Assembly: GCA_027062985.1 (NCBI GenBank)
Contig: JAMOSR010000064.1
Span: 1 to 7,612, forward strand
Source: Nautiliaceae bacterium
Lineage (GTDB): Bacteria; Campylobacterota; Campylobacteria; Campylobacterales; Nautiliaceae
Length of the DNA stretch: 7,612 bases
Direction: 5' to 3'
Part shown: one piece after another, positions 1-6,427 of the stretch
Layout: each line of letters starts with the position of its first letter
Position numbering within the stretch: the first letter of the stretch is position 1
The notes under the pieces: model-generated
The model's database searches: none
Seen by the model: only the letters and a program-made list of their open reading frames with translations
Told to the model about the DNA's origin: nothing
Program-made: the position numbers and the translations under genes

Positions 1-1
1 A

Positions 2-409
2 AAAATAGATACCATTCCTCCTTCTTTAGCATTAGCTCAGGCAGCAATCGAGAGCGGATGGGGAAAAAGCAGGTTTGTAAAAGAAGCAAATAACCTCTTC
101 GGTCACTGGGAATACTCCAACAAAGGACTAAAACCTAAAAGTTCTTATGAGCATATTAATATCGATTACTCCCTGAAAGTTTTTCCTTCCCTTGAAGATT
201 CCATTGCGGCATATATGAGAAACCTTAACAGAAATCCGGCATATAAAGAATTCAGAGAACTCAGATACAAAATAAAAAAAGAAGGAAAACCGTTTAGAGG
301 AACAAAAGCCGCTCAAACCCTTCATAACTATTCTCAAAAAAAAGAAGAATATACAAAACTATTAAAAACAATTATAAAATCAAATAATTGGGAAAAATAC
401 GACAACTAA
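2..409 (+). CDS. Bax-like glucosaminidase domain protein, 3' part (5' end outside window)
   Basis: Reading frame 2 is open from the left edge and ends in TAA, giving the last 135 residues of a larger protein. Residues 10-25 of the visible part read ALAQAAIESGWGKSRF, followed by NNLFGHW. This is the signature of the glucosaminidase/Bax family (lysozyme-like fold, GH73-related). The Glu in IESGWG (codon 50-52) is the expected catalytic acid. A later block, FPSLEDSIAAYMRNLNRNPAY followed by lysine-rich sequence, matches the family's C-terminal helices. Family knowledge says such enzymes cleave N-acetylglucosaminyl bonds in peptidoglycan, in the periplasm or outside the cell. The signal peptide and N-terminal part are not visible. 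The first ATG in frame, at 215, lies after the catalytic motif, so it is not the true start. The stop overlaps the stop of the convergent dehydrogenase gene by four bases. The family call is firm; the cellular role is not shown. Confidence 0.82.
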   Translation, partial: KIDTIPPSLALAQAAIESGWGKSRFVKEANNLFGHWEYSNKGLKPKSSYEHINIDYSLKVFPSLEDSIAAYMRNLNRNPAYKEFRELRYKIKKEGKPFRGTKAAQTLHNYSQKKEEYTKLLKTIIKSNNWEKYDN

Positions 410-1323
410 TTTTCTACAAAACTTTTAATATTTTCATATATTCCATCCATAAGTTTTTTACGAGCCTCTATACTTGTCCATGCTATATGAGGACTTAAAA
501 GAGTTTTATCTTTAAATTTTAATAAAGGATTATTTTCTTCCAAAGGCTCTTTTTCAAATACATCAAGACCGACTAAAATATTTTTATTTTCCAAAACTGT
601 TGCTAAGTCACTTTCATTAATAATTCCCCCTCTTCCAAGATTAACTATAATTGCTCCCTCTTTCATTTTCATAAGTTCATTAAATCCTATTAAGTTTTTA
701 GTATTTTTATTTAAAGGGGCATGAATGGATATAATATCGCTTGTTTTTAAAAGTTCTTCCAAACTCACCCTGTTATATTTTGGATTATCGTTTTTACCGC
801 TGGTAGAATAATAAATCACTTCCGCACCAAAAGCCTCCGCCACTTTTGCAACTTCTTTTCCTATAGTACCAAGACCTATTATCCCCCATCTTTTACCGGA
901 TATTTCAAACCAATCCACTATATGAGTAAAAATTTCACTTTTTGGATATTTGCTTCTCGTATATTCATCAAAATACCTAACTCTGTTTAAAAGTCCAAGC
1001 ACCAAAGCAAATGTTTGTTGGACTACCGAATTGGTAGAATACCCGGCAACGTTTTTAACTAAAATGCCTTTTGTAGCTGCACACTCCAAATCAACATTAT
1101 TCATACCAGTTGCCGCAATCTGAATAAATTTTAGCTTTTTTGCATTATCCATTATATTTTTGTCAATAACCACTTTATTTGTAACGATAATATCGGCGTC
1201 TTTTACCCTACTTAAGGTCTGGTCTTTAGAAGTTGTTTGATATATTTCAACATCTCCAAAACGCTTAAACCTTTCAAAATCCACATTGCCAAGCGTTAAA
1301 GCATCTAAAAATACTATTTTCAT
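406..1323 (-). CDS. D-2-hydroxyacid dehydrogenase (possibly glycerate dehydrogenase / hydroxypyruvate reductase)
   Basis: A complete 305-aa NAD(P)-dependent D-isomer-specific 2-hydroxyacid dehydrogenase, a cytosolic enzyme that interconverts a 2-keto acid and a D-2-hydroxy acid. The Rossmann motif GLGTIG is at residues 150-155. The catalytic triad is visible as R231 in VNLGRGG, E259 in DVFEKEP and H279 in SPHIAW. The split substrate-binding domain occupies about residues 1-100 plus the C-terminus, with the NAD domain between. The length is slightly below the usual 310-330. The HxxW form of the His motif and the NLGRGGIINE segment resemble glycerate dehydrogenases, but the substrate cannot be read from sequence. 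The ATG start is preceded by AAGGAAG at good spacing. The gene stands alone on this strand; its TAG stop overlaps the glucosaminidase stop, and its start faces the DUF3108 gene across 36 bases. Family is certain, substrate uncertain. Confidence 0.93.
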   Translation of the reverse strand: MKIVFLDALTLGNVDFERFKRFGDVEIYQTTSKDQTLSRVKDADIIVTNKVVIDKNIMDNAKKLKFIQIAATGMNNVDLECAATKGILVKNVAGYSTNSVVQQTFALVLGLLNRVRYFDEYTRSKYPKSEIFTHIVDWFEISGKRWGIIGLGTIGKEVAKVAEAFGAEVIYYSTSGKNDNPKYNRVSLEELLKTSDIISIHAPLNKNTKNLIGFNELMKMKEGAIIVNLGRGGIINESDLATVLENKNILVGLDVFEKEPLEENNPLLKFKDKTLLSPHIAWTSIEARKKLMDGIYENIKSFVEN

Positions 1324-1332
1324 TTTCTTCCT

Positions 1333-1342
1333 TTGGTATAAT
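1333..1342 (+). promoter_or_regulatory. Probable extended -10 promoter element for the DUF3108 gene
   Basis: TTGGTATAAT lies in the 36-base gap between the two divergent genes and contains a perfect TATAAT (1337-1342). Campylobacterota housekeeping promoters rely mainly on the -10 with poorly conserved -35 boxes, so the lack of a clear TTGACA is not disqualifying. A start about seven bases downstream would fall near 1349. That leaves only about 11 untranslated bases, with the Shine-Dalgarno-like AAAGG (1349-1353) at the very 5' end. No comparably clear -10 was seen for the dehydrogenase on the other strand. Confidence 0.45.
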
Positions 1343-1359
1343 TATTAAAAAGGCGTTTT

Positions 1360-2055
1360 ATGAGAATAATTTTACTATTATTTTTAATAAATTTGACATT
1401 TGCTTTTAAAATGGAAGCCACATATAAAGCAAAATACGGCCTTTTAGGCACTATAGCAAAAGCAAAAGGTATTTTCGAAAAAAACGAAACATCTTACAGG
1501 ATAAAAACAGTAGTTACCACAAAAGGTCTAGCAGCAGCTCTTTCAAAACACATGATTCAAACTTATATAAGTACGGGAGAAGTAAAAAAAGGCATACTGG
1601 TTCCAAAAAAATACATAAGCATAAGAAAAAAAGGAAATAAAATTTATAAAAAAGTTTTTATTTTCAACCATAAAAACAAAAAAATATACAAAATAAAATA
1701 TTTTAACGGAAAACTTGAAAGTAACGAGACATATCCTTATTATGTAAAAGACGACGTACTTTCCTTATATTTTAATCTGCCCAAATACACAAACCATAAA
1801 CAAAAACAATATACCTTTTACGCTCTAGGAGGAAGAAAAAAAGACGGAAAAATAGACGTAAATATTTTAGGTCAATGCGAAAAAAAGCACATATGCCTAA
1901 AAGGAAATCTTTATAACAAAGTATTTGTCGGGGATAAAGGAATAGTATATCTCTCAATAGACCCTAAATATTGGGTTACCATAAAAGGAAAAGTAAAAAA
2001 CGTCTTGAAAATAGGAGACTTAAAAGGAGAAATAGAAGAGTTTAAAATTTATTAA
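1360..2055 (+). CDS. DUF3108-type exported protein
   Basis: A complete 231-aa protein. Residues 1-15 (MRIILLLFLINLTFA) form a short hydrophobic signal peptide with a plausible cut after Ala15, so the product is predicted to be periplasmic or envelope-associated. The mature part begins with MEATYKAKYGLLGTIAKAKG, and around residues 131-140 it has DDVLSLYFNL. Both resemble DUF3108, a predicted beta-rich envelope family of unknown biochemical function (matched from memory). The protein is strongly basic and lysine-rich. It carries only two cysteines, C173 and C179 (CEKKHIC), which could pair as a small disulfide loop after export. The ATG start is supported by AAAGG six bases upstream and by the signal peptide beginning right there. 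It is monocistronic here; its TAA stop overlaps the stop of the convergent 182-aa gene by four bases. Family moderately sure, function unknown. Confidence 0.75.
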   Translation: MRIILLLFLINLTFAFKMEATYKAKYGLLGTIAKAKGIFEKNETSYRIKTVVTTKGLAAALSKHMIQTYISTGEVKKGILVPKKYISIRKKGNKIYKKVFIFNHKNKKIYKIKYFNGKLESNETYPYYVKDDVLSLYFNLPKYTNHKQKQYTFYALGGRKKDGKIDVNILGQCEKKHICLKGNLYNKVFVGDKGIVYLSIDPKYWVTIKGKVKNVLKIGDLKGEIEEFKIY

Positions 2056-2600
2056 ACTTCGTCAAATCCCCCGAAGTCGTCAAACCCTCCTCCAAAATCG
2101 TCATCAACCGTATCTTCCTCTTCATAACTTTCAAAATAATCGGTATTCATAACATCACTGTCGCCTACCTCATCTATTTTAGAATCAAGCTCTTCAAGTT
2201 TTGAATCTATTTCGTCAAGCTTACTTTCTATCTCATCAAGCTCCTCATCTAAAACATGTTGAATTTCATCTTCGCTAAGTCCCATTTCTTTTCCAAACTC
2301 CATAGGCGTAACCGAATGGTTAAAAAGCAGGTTATAAAGTCCCATTCCGGCCATTGCTCCGGCTAAAGAACCTAAAAAACTACTTCCAAAGCCACCTGAT
2401 GAAATCCCTGAAGTTGAACTCTGTTGAGGTTGAGCCGCTGTCTGAGTCTTTAAGTCTTGAGAACTGAACTTTTTTTCGCCTTCTCCCAATTTTTCCTCAA
2501 GCTTTGCAACCCTTTTATCAAGCTCATCCACTTTAGTAACGACTTTTTCAAGAACCATTCCCATTTTTTTTAGCGTATTTTCTATATTCTGAAGTTCCAT
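2052..2600 (-). CDS. Uncharacterised acidic coiled-coil protein following mreC
   Basis: A 182-aa protein I do not recognise with certainty. It has distinct modules. Residues 1-45 are a predicted coiled coil (IENTLKKMGMVLEKV...ELDKRVAKLEEKL). Residues 46-66 are a Gln/Ser/Thr linker. Residues 67-93 are a Gly/Ala-rich hydrophobic stretch (GGFGSSFLGSLAGAMAGMG then LYNLLF), possibly a membrane hairpin or packing segment. Residues 97-118 are a short helical region (TPMEFGKEMGLSEDEI). Residues 121-148 are four acidic heptads. The end is an Asp/Phe/Gly tail (DDDFGGGFDDFGGFDEV). The Gly/Ala segment plus acidic Gly-rich tail vaguely recalls DUF2076-like proteins, a match I could not verify. There is no signal peptide. 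The start is well supported by AAGGAGAGG just upstream. It lies nine bases after mreC, the position mreD occupies in many bacteria, but it is not MreD, which has several membrane helices. It is the last gene of the operon. Confidence 0.85.
   Translation of the reverse strand: MELQNIENTLKKMGMVLEKVVTKVDELDKRVAKLEEKLGEGEKKFSSQDLKTQTAAQPQQSSTSGISSGGFGSSFLGSLAGAMAGMGLYNLLFNHSVTPMEFGKEMGLSEDEIQHVLDEELDEIESKLDEIDSKLEELDSKIDEVGDSDVMNTDYFESYEEEDTVDDDFGGGFDDFGGFDEV
2157..2240 (-). repeat. Four degenerate 21-bp coding repeats (acidic heptads)
   Basis: Residues 121-148 of the 182-aa protein fall into four consecutive seven-residue units: LDEIESK, LDEIDSK, LEELDSK and IDEVGDS. The DNA repeats with the same 21-base period (variants of ATCAAGCT and TTCATC-like words on the plus strand). 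The pattern of Leu/Ile at position 1 and Ile/Leu/Val at position 4 is that of a short coiled coil with highly acidic outer faces. It probably grew by unit duplication, and copy number could vary between strains. Confidence 0.75.
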
Positions 2601-2602
2601 AT

Positions 2603-2611
2603 CCTCTCCTT
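2603..2611 (-). promoter_or_regulatory. Strong ribosome binding site overlapping the mreC stop
   Basis: In the transcribed direction the sequence is TTTTAAGGAGAGGATATG. The mreC stop TAA runs directly into AAGGAGAGG, and the ATG of the 182-aa gene follows two bases later. It is among the best Shine-Dalgarno sequences in the operon. It implies efficient translation of the last gene, possibly by ribosomes finishing mreC. Confidence 0.7.
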
Positions 2612-3362
2612 AAAAGTTTTGTTGTTTTATTGTACCGTTTTTTTCAACGATATAAAAATAATCAGGTGCCAAATTATTATAAAAAAGTTTTATTTTAGCT
2701 TCCTGATAAAGTTTTGTCTGAATTATTTTTTCAACTTTTCCCACAAAAGCCCCCTTATAAAACACTCCGTCAAGACCGCTTGTAATTACGATATCTCCTT
2801 TTTTTATTTTAACAAATTTTTTAAGATATTTTACTATACCTTTTCCTCCGAAAAAAATTCCCGGAATTTGATTTTTCCCCACCAAAACAGAATACCTGGT
2901 TTTTGGGTTTTGATTAAGATATGCAAGAGAGTAATTTTTAACGTTTTTCACAGCTATACCCGCTGCAAAATTATTGTAAACCAAACCCTTAGGAGTCATT
3001 ATCGGTTTATTATAATCTATATAAATTTGCGTAAAATCAGGTAAAGCCGCATATGAAACCACTTTAACAAATCTTAAGTTTGGAATATCAAGCTCTTTAA
3101 AATATTTTAATCTTTCACACTCCATACATTTGATTTTTAAATTGGCGATTTCCGTATTTAAATAAATATTCAGTTTTTCCAGCTCTTTTAATTTTTTGTA
3201 TCCTTCTTTACAAAACTCTATTCTTTTGATTATGTCACTTTTTATATTGACAAATTTCTCTTCCAAAGGAAGAGCCGTATTTAAAAAAAGCGATTTTACA
3301 TAAGATATTTGAAAAATAAAAAGAAGCAAAAAAGCAAAAAGAAGAAAATAGATTCTATTCAT
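2610..3362 (-). CDS. mreC: Rod-shape-determining protein MreC
   Basis: The bitopic membrane protein that links the cytoplasmic MreB filament to the peptidoglycan elongation machinery in the periplasm. From the ATG at 3362 it is 250 aa, close to the length of Campylobacterota homologues. Residues 5-20 form the single N-terminal membrane helix (YFLLFAFLLLFIFQIS). About residues 35-90 form the coiled coil. The beta-barrel domain follows, with the family block KKGDIVITSGLDGVFYKGAF then VGKV at 188-210. It has three cysteines on the predicted periplasmic side, C51, C79 and C82 (CMEC), which is unusual. Start choice: in-frame GTG (3368), TTG (3365) and ATG (3362) are adjacent. I prefer the ATG, which overlaps the mreB stop by eight bases (GATGAATAG). 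No good Shine-Dalgarno precedes any of them, so translation probably depends on coupling to mreB. No mreD follows. Confidence 0.93.
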   Translation of the reverse strand: MNRIYFLLFAFLLLFIFQISYVKSLFLNTALPLEEKFVNIKSDIIKRIEFCKEGYKKLKELEKLNIYLNTEIANLKIKCMECERLKYFKELDIPNLRFVKVVSYAALPDFTQIYIDYNKPIMTPKGLVYNNFAAGIAVKNVKNYSLAYLNQNPKTRYSVLVGKNQIPGIFFGGKGIVKYLKKFVKIKKGDIVITSGLDGVFYKGAFVGKVEKIIQTKLYQEAKIKLFYNNLAPDYFYIVEKNGTIKQQNF

Positions 3363-4380
3363 CAACACTTGCTAAAAGTTCTATTTGTTCCAATGCTTTT
3401 CCAGTTCCTTTAGCAACTGCTAAAAGAGGTTCTTCTGCTATATAAACCGGAAGAGAAACAAGTTCGCTCAAATATTTATCAAGACCTCTTAAAAGAGCTC
3501 CCCCGCCTGTAAGAACAATTCCGTTTTCCACGATATCACCAGACAAATCAGGAGGAGTCTGTTCCAAAACATCTTTTAAAGCCTCCCCTATTTCTTTTAC
3601 CGGTTCTTTTAAAGCTTCCCTTACATCTTCGCTTGTTACTGTAATAGTTTCAAGAAGACCCGAAATTCTATTTTTACCTTTTACCAGCATTTTAAGCTCT
3701 TTATCAAGTTTAATAGCGCTTCCTATCTCTATTTTTATCTCTTCGGCCGTTCTTTCCCCTATTACAAGATTATATTTTTTGTTTATATAATCAACTATTG
3801 AACGGTCAAATTTATCTCCCGCAACTCTTATAGATTTACTAACCACAAGACCGCCAAGAGAAATAACCCCTATTTCCGTAGTACCTCCTCCGATATCAAT
3901 TACCATGCTTCCCTGAGGGTCTTTTACAGGAAGCCCGGCACCTATTGCCGCAGCCATAGGCTCTTCTATAAGATATACTTCTCTAGCACCCGCACTCATA
4001 GCCGATTCTTTTACGGCCTTTCTTTCTACCTGAGTTAAACCATAAGGAACACAGATAACAATTCTTGGGCGTATCAGGGTTTTTCTATTGTGAACTTTTC
4101 TTATAAAATATCTTATCATCTCCTCGGTTACGCTAAAATCAGCTATCACACCGTTTTTCATAGGACGAATGGCAACTATATCTTTTGGAGTTTTACCTAT
4201 CATATCCTTAGCTTCTTTTCCTACAGCCAATACCTTATTTTTATGTTTTCCTTCTTTTATGGCTACAACGCTCGGTTCGTTTATTACAATGCCTTTTCCT
4301 TTAACGCTAACAAGCGTATTGGCCGTTCCTAAGTCAATTGCCAAATCGTTACTAAATATTCCAAGAAGCTTACTTAGCAT
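3355..4380 (-). CDS. mreB: Rod-shape-determining protein MreB (bacterial actin)
   Basis: A 341-aa actin-fold ATPase that forms filaments along the inner membrane and guides lateral cell-wall synthesis, partnering with MreC. All nucleotide-binding motifs are present: phosphate-1 DLGTANT (16-22), connect-1 EEPMAAAIG (139-147), phosphate-2 DIGGGTTEIG (162-171) and the adenosine motif GIVLTGGGALLRG (287-299). The N-terminal MLSKLLGIFS has the pattern of a short amphipathic membrane-binding helix, as in Gram-negative MreB. The length is normal (about 340-347). The ATG is preceded by AAGGA at suitable spacing and overlaps the end of clpX by 11 bases. The 3' end overlaps mreC. No missing residues were seen. 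The protein implies a rod- or helix-shaped cell. Confidence 0.98.
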   Translation of the reverse strand: MLSKLLGIFSNDLAIDLGTANTLVSVKGKGIVINEPSVVAIKEGKHKNKVLAVGKEAKDMIGKTPKDIVAIRPMKNGVIADFSVTEEMIRYFIRKVHNRKTLIRPRIVICVPYGLTQVERKAVKESAMSAGAREVYLIEEPMAAAIGAGLPVKDPQGSMVIDIGGGTTEIGVISLGGLVVSKSIRVAGDKFDRSIVDYINKKYNLVIGERTAEEIKIEIGSAIKLDKELKMLVKGKNRISGLLETITVTSEDVREALKEPVKEIGEALKDVLEQTPPDLSGDIVENGIVLTGGGALLRGLDKYLSELVSLPVYIAEEPLLAVAKGTGKALEQIELLASVDE

Positions 4381-5587
4381 TATTTTCCTTTTTTATTAAA
4401 ATAGGTTCTGCTTTATTTTCTATAACATCTTTTGTAATAATAACCTTATAACCTTTATATTCAGGAAGGTTAAACATAATATCAACCATAGCCTCTTCTA
4501 AAATAGCTCTAAGACCCCTGGCTCCCGTACCTCTTTTAATAGCTTTTTGAGCAATTGCTTCAAGGGCTTCTTTTTCAAATTCAAGCTCAACCCCATCCAG
4601 TGCAAAAAGAGCCTGATACTGCTTAATTAAAGCATCTTTAGGCTCGGTTAAAACTCTTATCAAATCTTCTTTATCAAGCTCTTTTAAAGTGGCGATAACA
4701 GGAAGTCTTCCCACAAGTTCGGGAATAAGTCCGTATTTTACCAGGTCTTCCGGTTCTACTAAAGAGAAAATATCGTCTTTAGAAAGTTTTTCTTTCGTTT
4801 TACCTAAAAATCCAACAGTAGCCCCTTCAAGTCTTCGTTGAATAATTTCTTCAAGACCTTCAAAAGCACCTCCGCAAATAAAAAGAATATTGGTGGTGTC
4901 TATTTGAATAAATTCCTGATGAGGATGTTTTCTTCCTCCTCCTGGCGGTACGTTTACAATAGAGCCTTCTATAATTTTAAGAAGTGCCTGTTGAACACCT
5001 TCTCCGCTGACATCTCTTGTTATTGAAGGATTTTCGCTTTTTCTTGCTATTTTGTCAATCTCATCGATAAAAACAATTCCTTTTTCAGCCCTTTTAATAT
5101 CCCCGTCAGCAGCCTGAATCAGTTTTAAAAGAACGTTTTCAACATCTTCTCCCACATACCCTGCTTCCGTAAGAGATGTAGCGTCAGCAATAGCCAAAGG
5201 CACGTCAAGAAGCTTGGCAAGAGTTCTTGCTATCAATGTTTTACCGCTTCCTGTTGGTCCTATCATAAGGATGTTGGATTTTTGAATTTCAACGTCTTGG
5301 GTATCTCCATACAGTATTCTTTTGTAATGATTATACACAGCTACCGAAATAATTTTTTTAGCTTTTTCTTGTCCTATAACATATTCATCAAGATGAGCTT
5401 TTATCTCTTTTGGAGTCAGAAGTTTAATCTCCCCTTTTTCCTTTTTCTTTTGTTTAACGGCTCCCATAATAATATCATAAGCCTGAATCACACAGTTTTT
5501 ACAAATAAAAGCCTTATTGTCAGGCGATGCTAAAAGAGGATTCTCTTCCGTTTCTACACTTCCACAAAAACTACACTTTTCTATCAT
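4370..5587 (-). CDS. clpX: ATP-dependent Clp protease ATP-binding subunit ClpX
   Basis: A 405-aa cytosolic AAA+ unfoldase that delivers tagged substrates to the ClpP peptidase. The N-terminal zinc domain has C5-x2-C8 and C29-x2-C32, followed by a lysine-rich linker (about 44-56). The AAA+ core has Walker A GPTGSGKT (110-117), pore-1 loop GYVGED (143-148), Walker B IVFIDEID (171-178), the conserved RDVSGEGVQQALL block (191-203), pore-2 RKH loop (219-221), GRLPV (293-297) and sensor-2 GTGARGLR (353-360). The ClpP-docking loop appears as VGF at 258-260, where E. coli has IGF. Length is slightly below E. coli (424). The ATG is preceded by AAGGGGA and overlaps the lpxA end by 17 bases; the end overlaps mreB by 11. 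clpP is not in this window, so ClpX is encoded with envelope genes rather than with its peptidase. Confidence 0.98.
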   Translation of the reverse strand: MIEKCSFCGSVETEENPLLASPDNKAFICKNCVIQAYDIIMGAVKQKKKEKGEIKLLTPKEIKAHLDEYVIGQEKAKKIISVAVYNHYKRILYGDTQDVEIQKSNILMIGPTGSGKTLIARTLAKLLDVPLAIADATSLTEAGYVGEDVENVLLKLIQAADGDIKRAEKGIVFIDEIDKIARKSENPSITRDVSGEGVQQALLKIIEGSIVNVPPGGGRKHPHQEFIQIDTTNILFICGGAFEGLEEIIQRRLEGATVGFLGKTKEKLSKDDIFSLVEPEDLVKYGLIPELVGRLPVIATLKELDKEDLIRVLTEPKDALIKQYQALFALDGVELEFEKEALEAIAQKAIKRGTGARGLRAILEEAMVDIMFNLPEYKGYKVIITKDVIENKAEPILIKKENNAK

Positions 5588-6335
5588 ATGGTATTCCCCT
5601 TTTTGAGTTTAATACAAATTTACATAAATGTTTAACATATTCGTTATCAGTGGTTTCAAGTATCTCTTTAGCCGTTTCTTTTAAAGGTTTCCCTCTTTCA
5701 AACAACTCTTTATAAGCGTTTTTTATAGCATCTATATCACTTCTGTTTTGAAATCTTCTTCTAAGACCCGTTAAATTAAGACCCCTGAGTTTTGCTCTGT
5801 TACCTTCTGCTATTGTAAAAGGCGGAATATCCTGAGCTACGGCACTAGCTCCTCCTATCATTGCATGAGAACCTATTTTAACAAACTGATGAACAGGAGT
5901 CATACCTCCTATTACCACATAATCTTCAAGTTCTACATGACCGGCAAGTGTCGCCGCGTTTGCCAAAATACAGTTATTTCCTATAATTACATCGTGAGCT
6001 ACATGAACATATCCCATCAAAAGATTGTTGTCACCTATTTTAGTAACTCCGCCTCCACCTTCGGTTCCGGGATTTATAAGCGTAAATTCCCTGATTTTAT
6101 TATTGTTTCCTATAACAAGCTTTGTTTTTTCGCCTTTATATTTTAAATCCTGAGGCTCACTCCCCACAACCGCATGAGAATAAATATGGTTATTATCCCC
6201 TATTGTGGTATATCCTGTAATTACGGCGTAAGGCTCTATTATATTGTTATTACCAATTACGACGTTTTCATCAATAATTACGCCCTCGCCGATTTTACAG
6301 TTTTTGCCTATTTTTCCTTTAATTATTGCTTTCAT
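5571..6335 (-). CDS. lpxA: Acyl-ACP--UDP-N-acetylglucosamine O-acyltransferase LpxA
   Basis: The first committed step of lipid A synthesis: transfer of an R-3-hydroxyacyl chain from ACP to the UDP-sugar, in the cytosol. The 254-aa protein starts with many hexapeptide repeats (IGxxx(V/I) turns over about 5-165, left-handed beta helix) and ends in the helical LpxA domain (about 175-254). The catalytic His is H114 in HVAHD, aligned by eye with E. coli H125. ILANAATLAGHV (123-134), GGMTPVHQF (143-151) and VAQDIPP (166-172) are diagnostic and separate it from LpxD. G162 in MIGGAS aligns with E. coli G173, the hydrocarbon-ruler residue, suggesting a long acyl chain. Some Campylobacterota use a 3-amino acceptor sugar; that cannot be decided here. 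The ATG overlaps the TGA of the 31-aa gene (ATGA), indicating coupled translation. Confidence 0.97.
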   Translation of the reverse strand: MKAIIKGKIGKNCKIGEGVIIDENVVIGNNNIIEPYAVITGYTTIGDNNHIYSHAVVGSEPQDLKYKGEKTKLVIGNNNKIREFTLINPGTEGGGGVTKIGDNNLLMGYVHVAHDVIIGNNCILANAATLAGHVELEDYVVIGGMTPVHQFVKIGSHAMIGGASAVAQDIPPFTIAEGNRAKLRGLNLTGLRRRFQNRSDIDAIKNAYKELFERGKPLKETAKEILETTDNEYVKHLCKFVLNSKRGIPYDRKV

Positions 6336-6427
6336 TTGTCATGCTCTAATTTATATTCAAGATAGAAATAATATATCAACCCGCCTATTAGAAAAAGCAG
6401 TACACTTGCTTCAAGTATTTCTTTCAT
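6332..6427 (-). CDS. 31-aa single-helix membrane protein
   Basis: A very small gene, easily missed. It encodes 31 residues starting MKEILEASVLLFLIGGLIYY and ending FYLEYKLEHDK. Residues 9-23 form one hydrophobic membrane helix with a central GG, followed by a charged tail. Support comes from position and signals rather than homology. A strong AAAGGAGAG lies just upstream of the ATG. The start overlaps the preceding 72-aa gene by 17 bases, and the TGA stop shares ATGA with the lpxA start, a classic coupling arrangement. Without this ORF, a 75-base gap would separate the 72-aa gene from lpxA in an operon whose other gaps are at most 16 bases. Family unknown. It may form a complex with the 72-aa membrane protein or simply tune lpxA translation. 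Confidence 0.72.
   Translation of the reverse strand: MKEILEASVLLFLIGGLIYYFYLEYKLEHDK

Noticed and set aside
128..337. 69-aa minus-strand open frame
   Set aside because: It is antisense to the glucosaminidase domain, whose catalytic motif and continuous frame settle the strand.
1324..1359. A clear minus-strand promoter for the dehydrogenase in the divergent gap
   Set aside because: The reverse strand reads TAATAATTATACC, a poor match to TATAAT at a workable distance. The promoter may overlap the DUF3108 gene, but nothing convincing was seen.
2157..2240. The 21-bp repeats as a CRISPR-like or mobile array
   Set aside because: There are no unique spacers, the units are contiguous and degenerate, and they are fully explained by coiled-coil heptads.
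2619..3044. 141-aa open frame on the plus strand
   Set aside because: It lies wholly antisense to mreC, is rich in Phe/Ile/Tyr/Asn as expected from the reverse of lysine-rich codons, and has no supporting start signal.
3363..3368. GTG (3368) or TTG (3365) as the mreC start
   Set aside because: Neither has a ribosome binding site. The ATG at 3362 is only two codons downstream, directly precedes the membrane helix, and overlaps the mreB stop in a usual coupling arrangement. The GTG cannot be fully excluded.
5865..6146. 93-aa plus-strand open frame
   Set aside because: It is antisense to the hexapeptide-repeat region of lpxA, which is unambiguous coding sequence.
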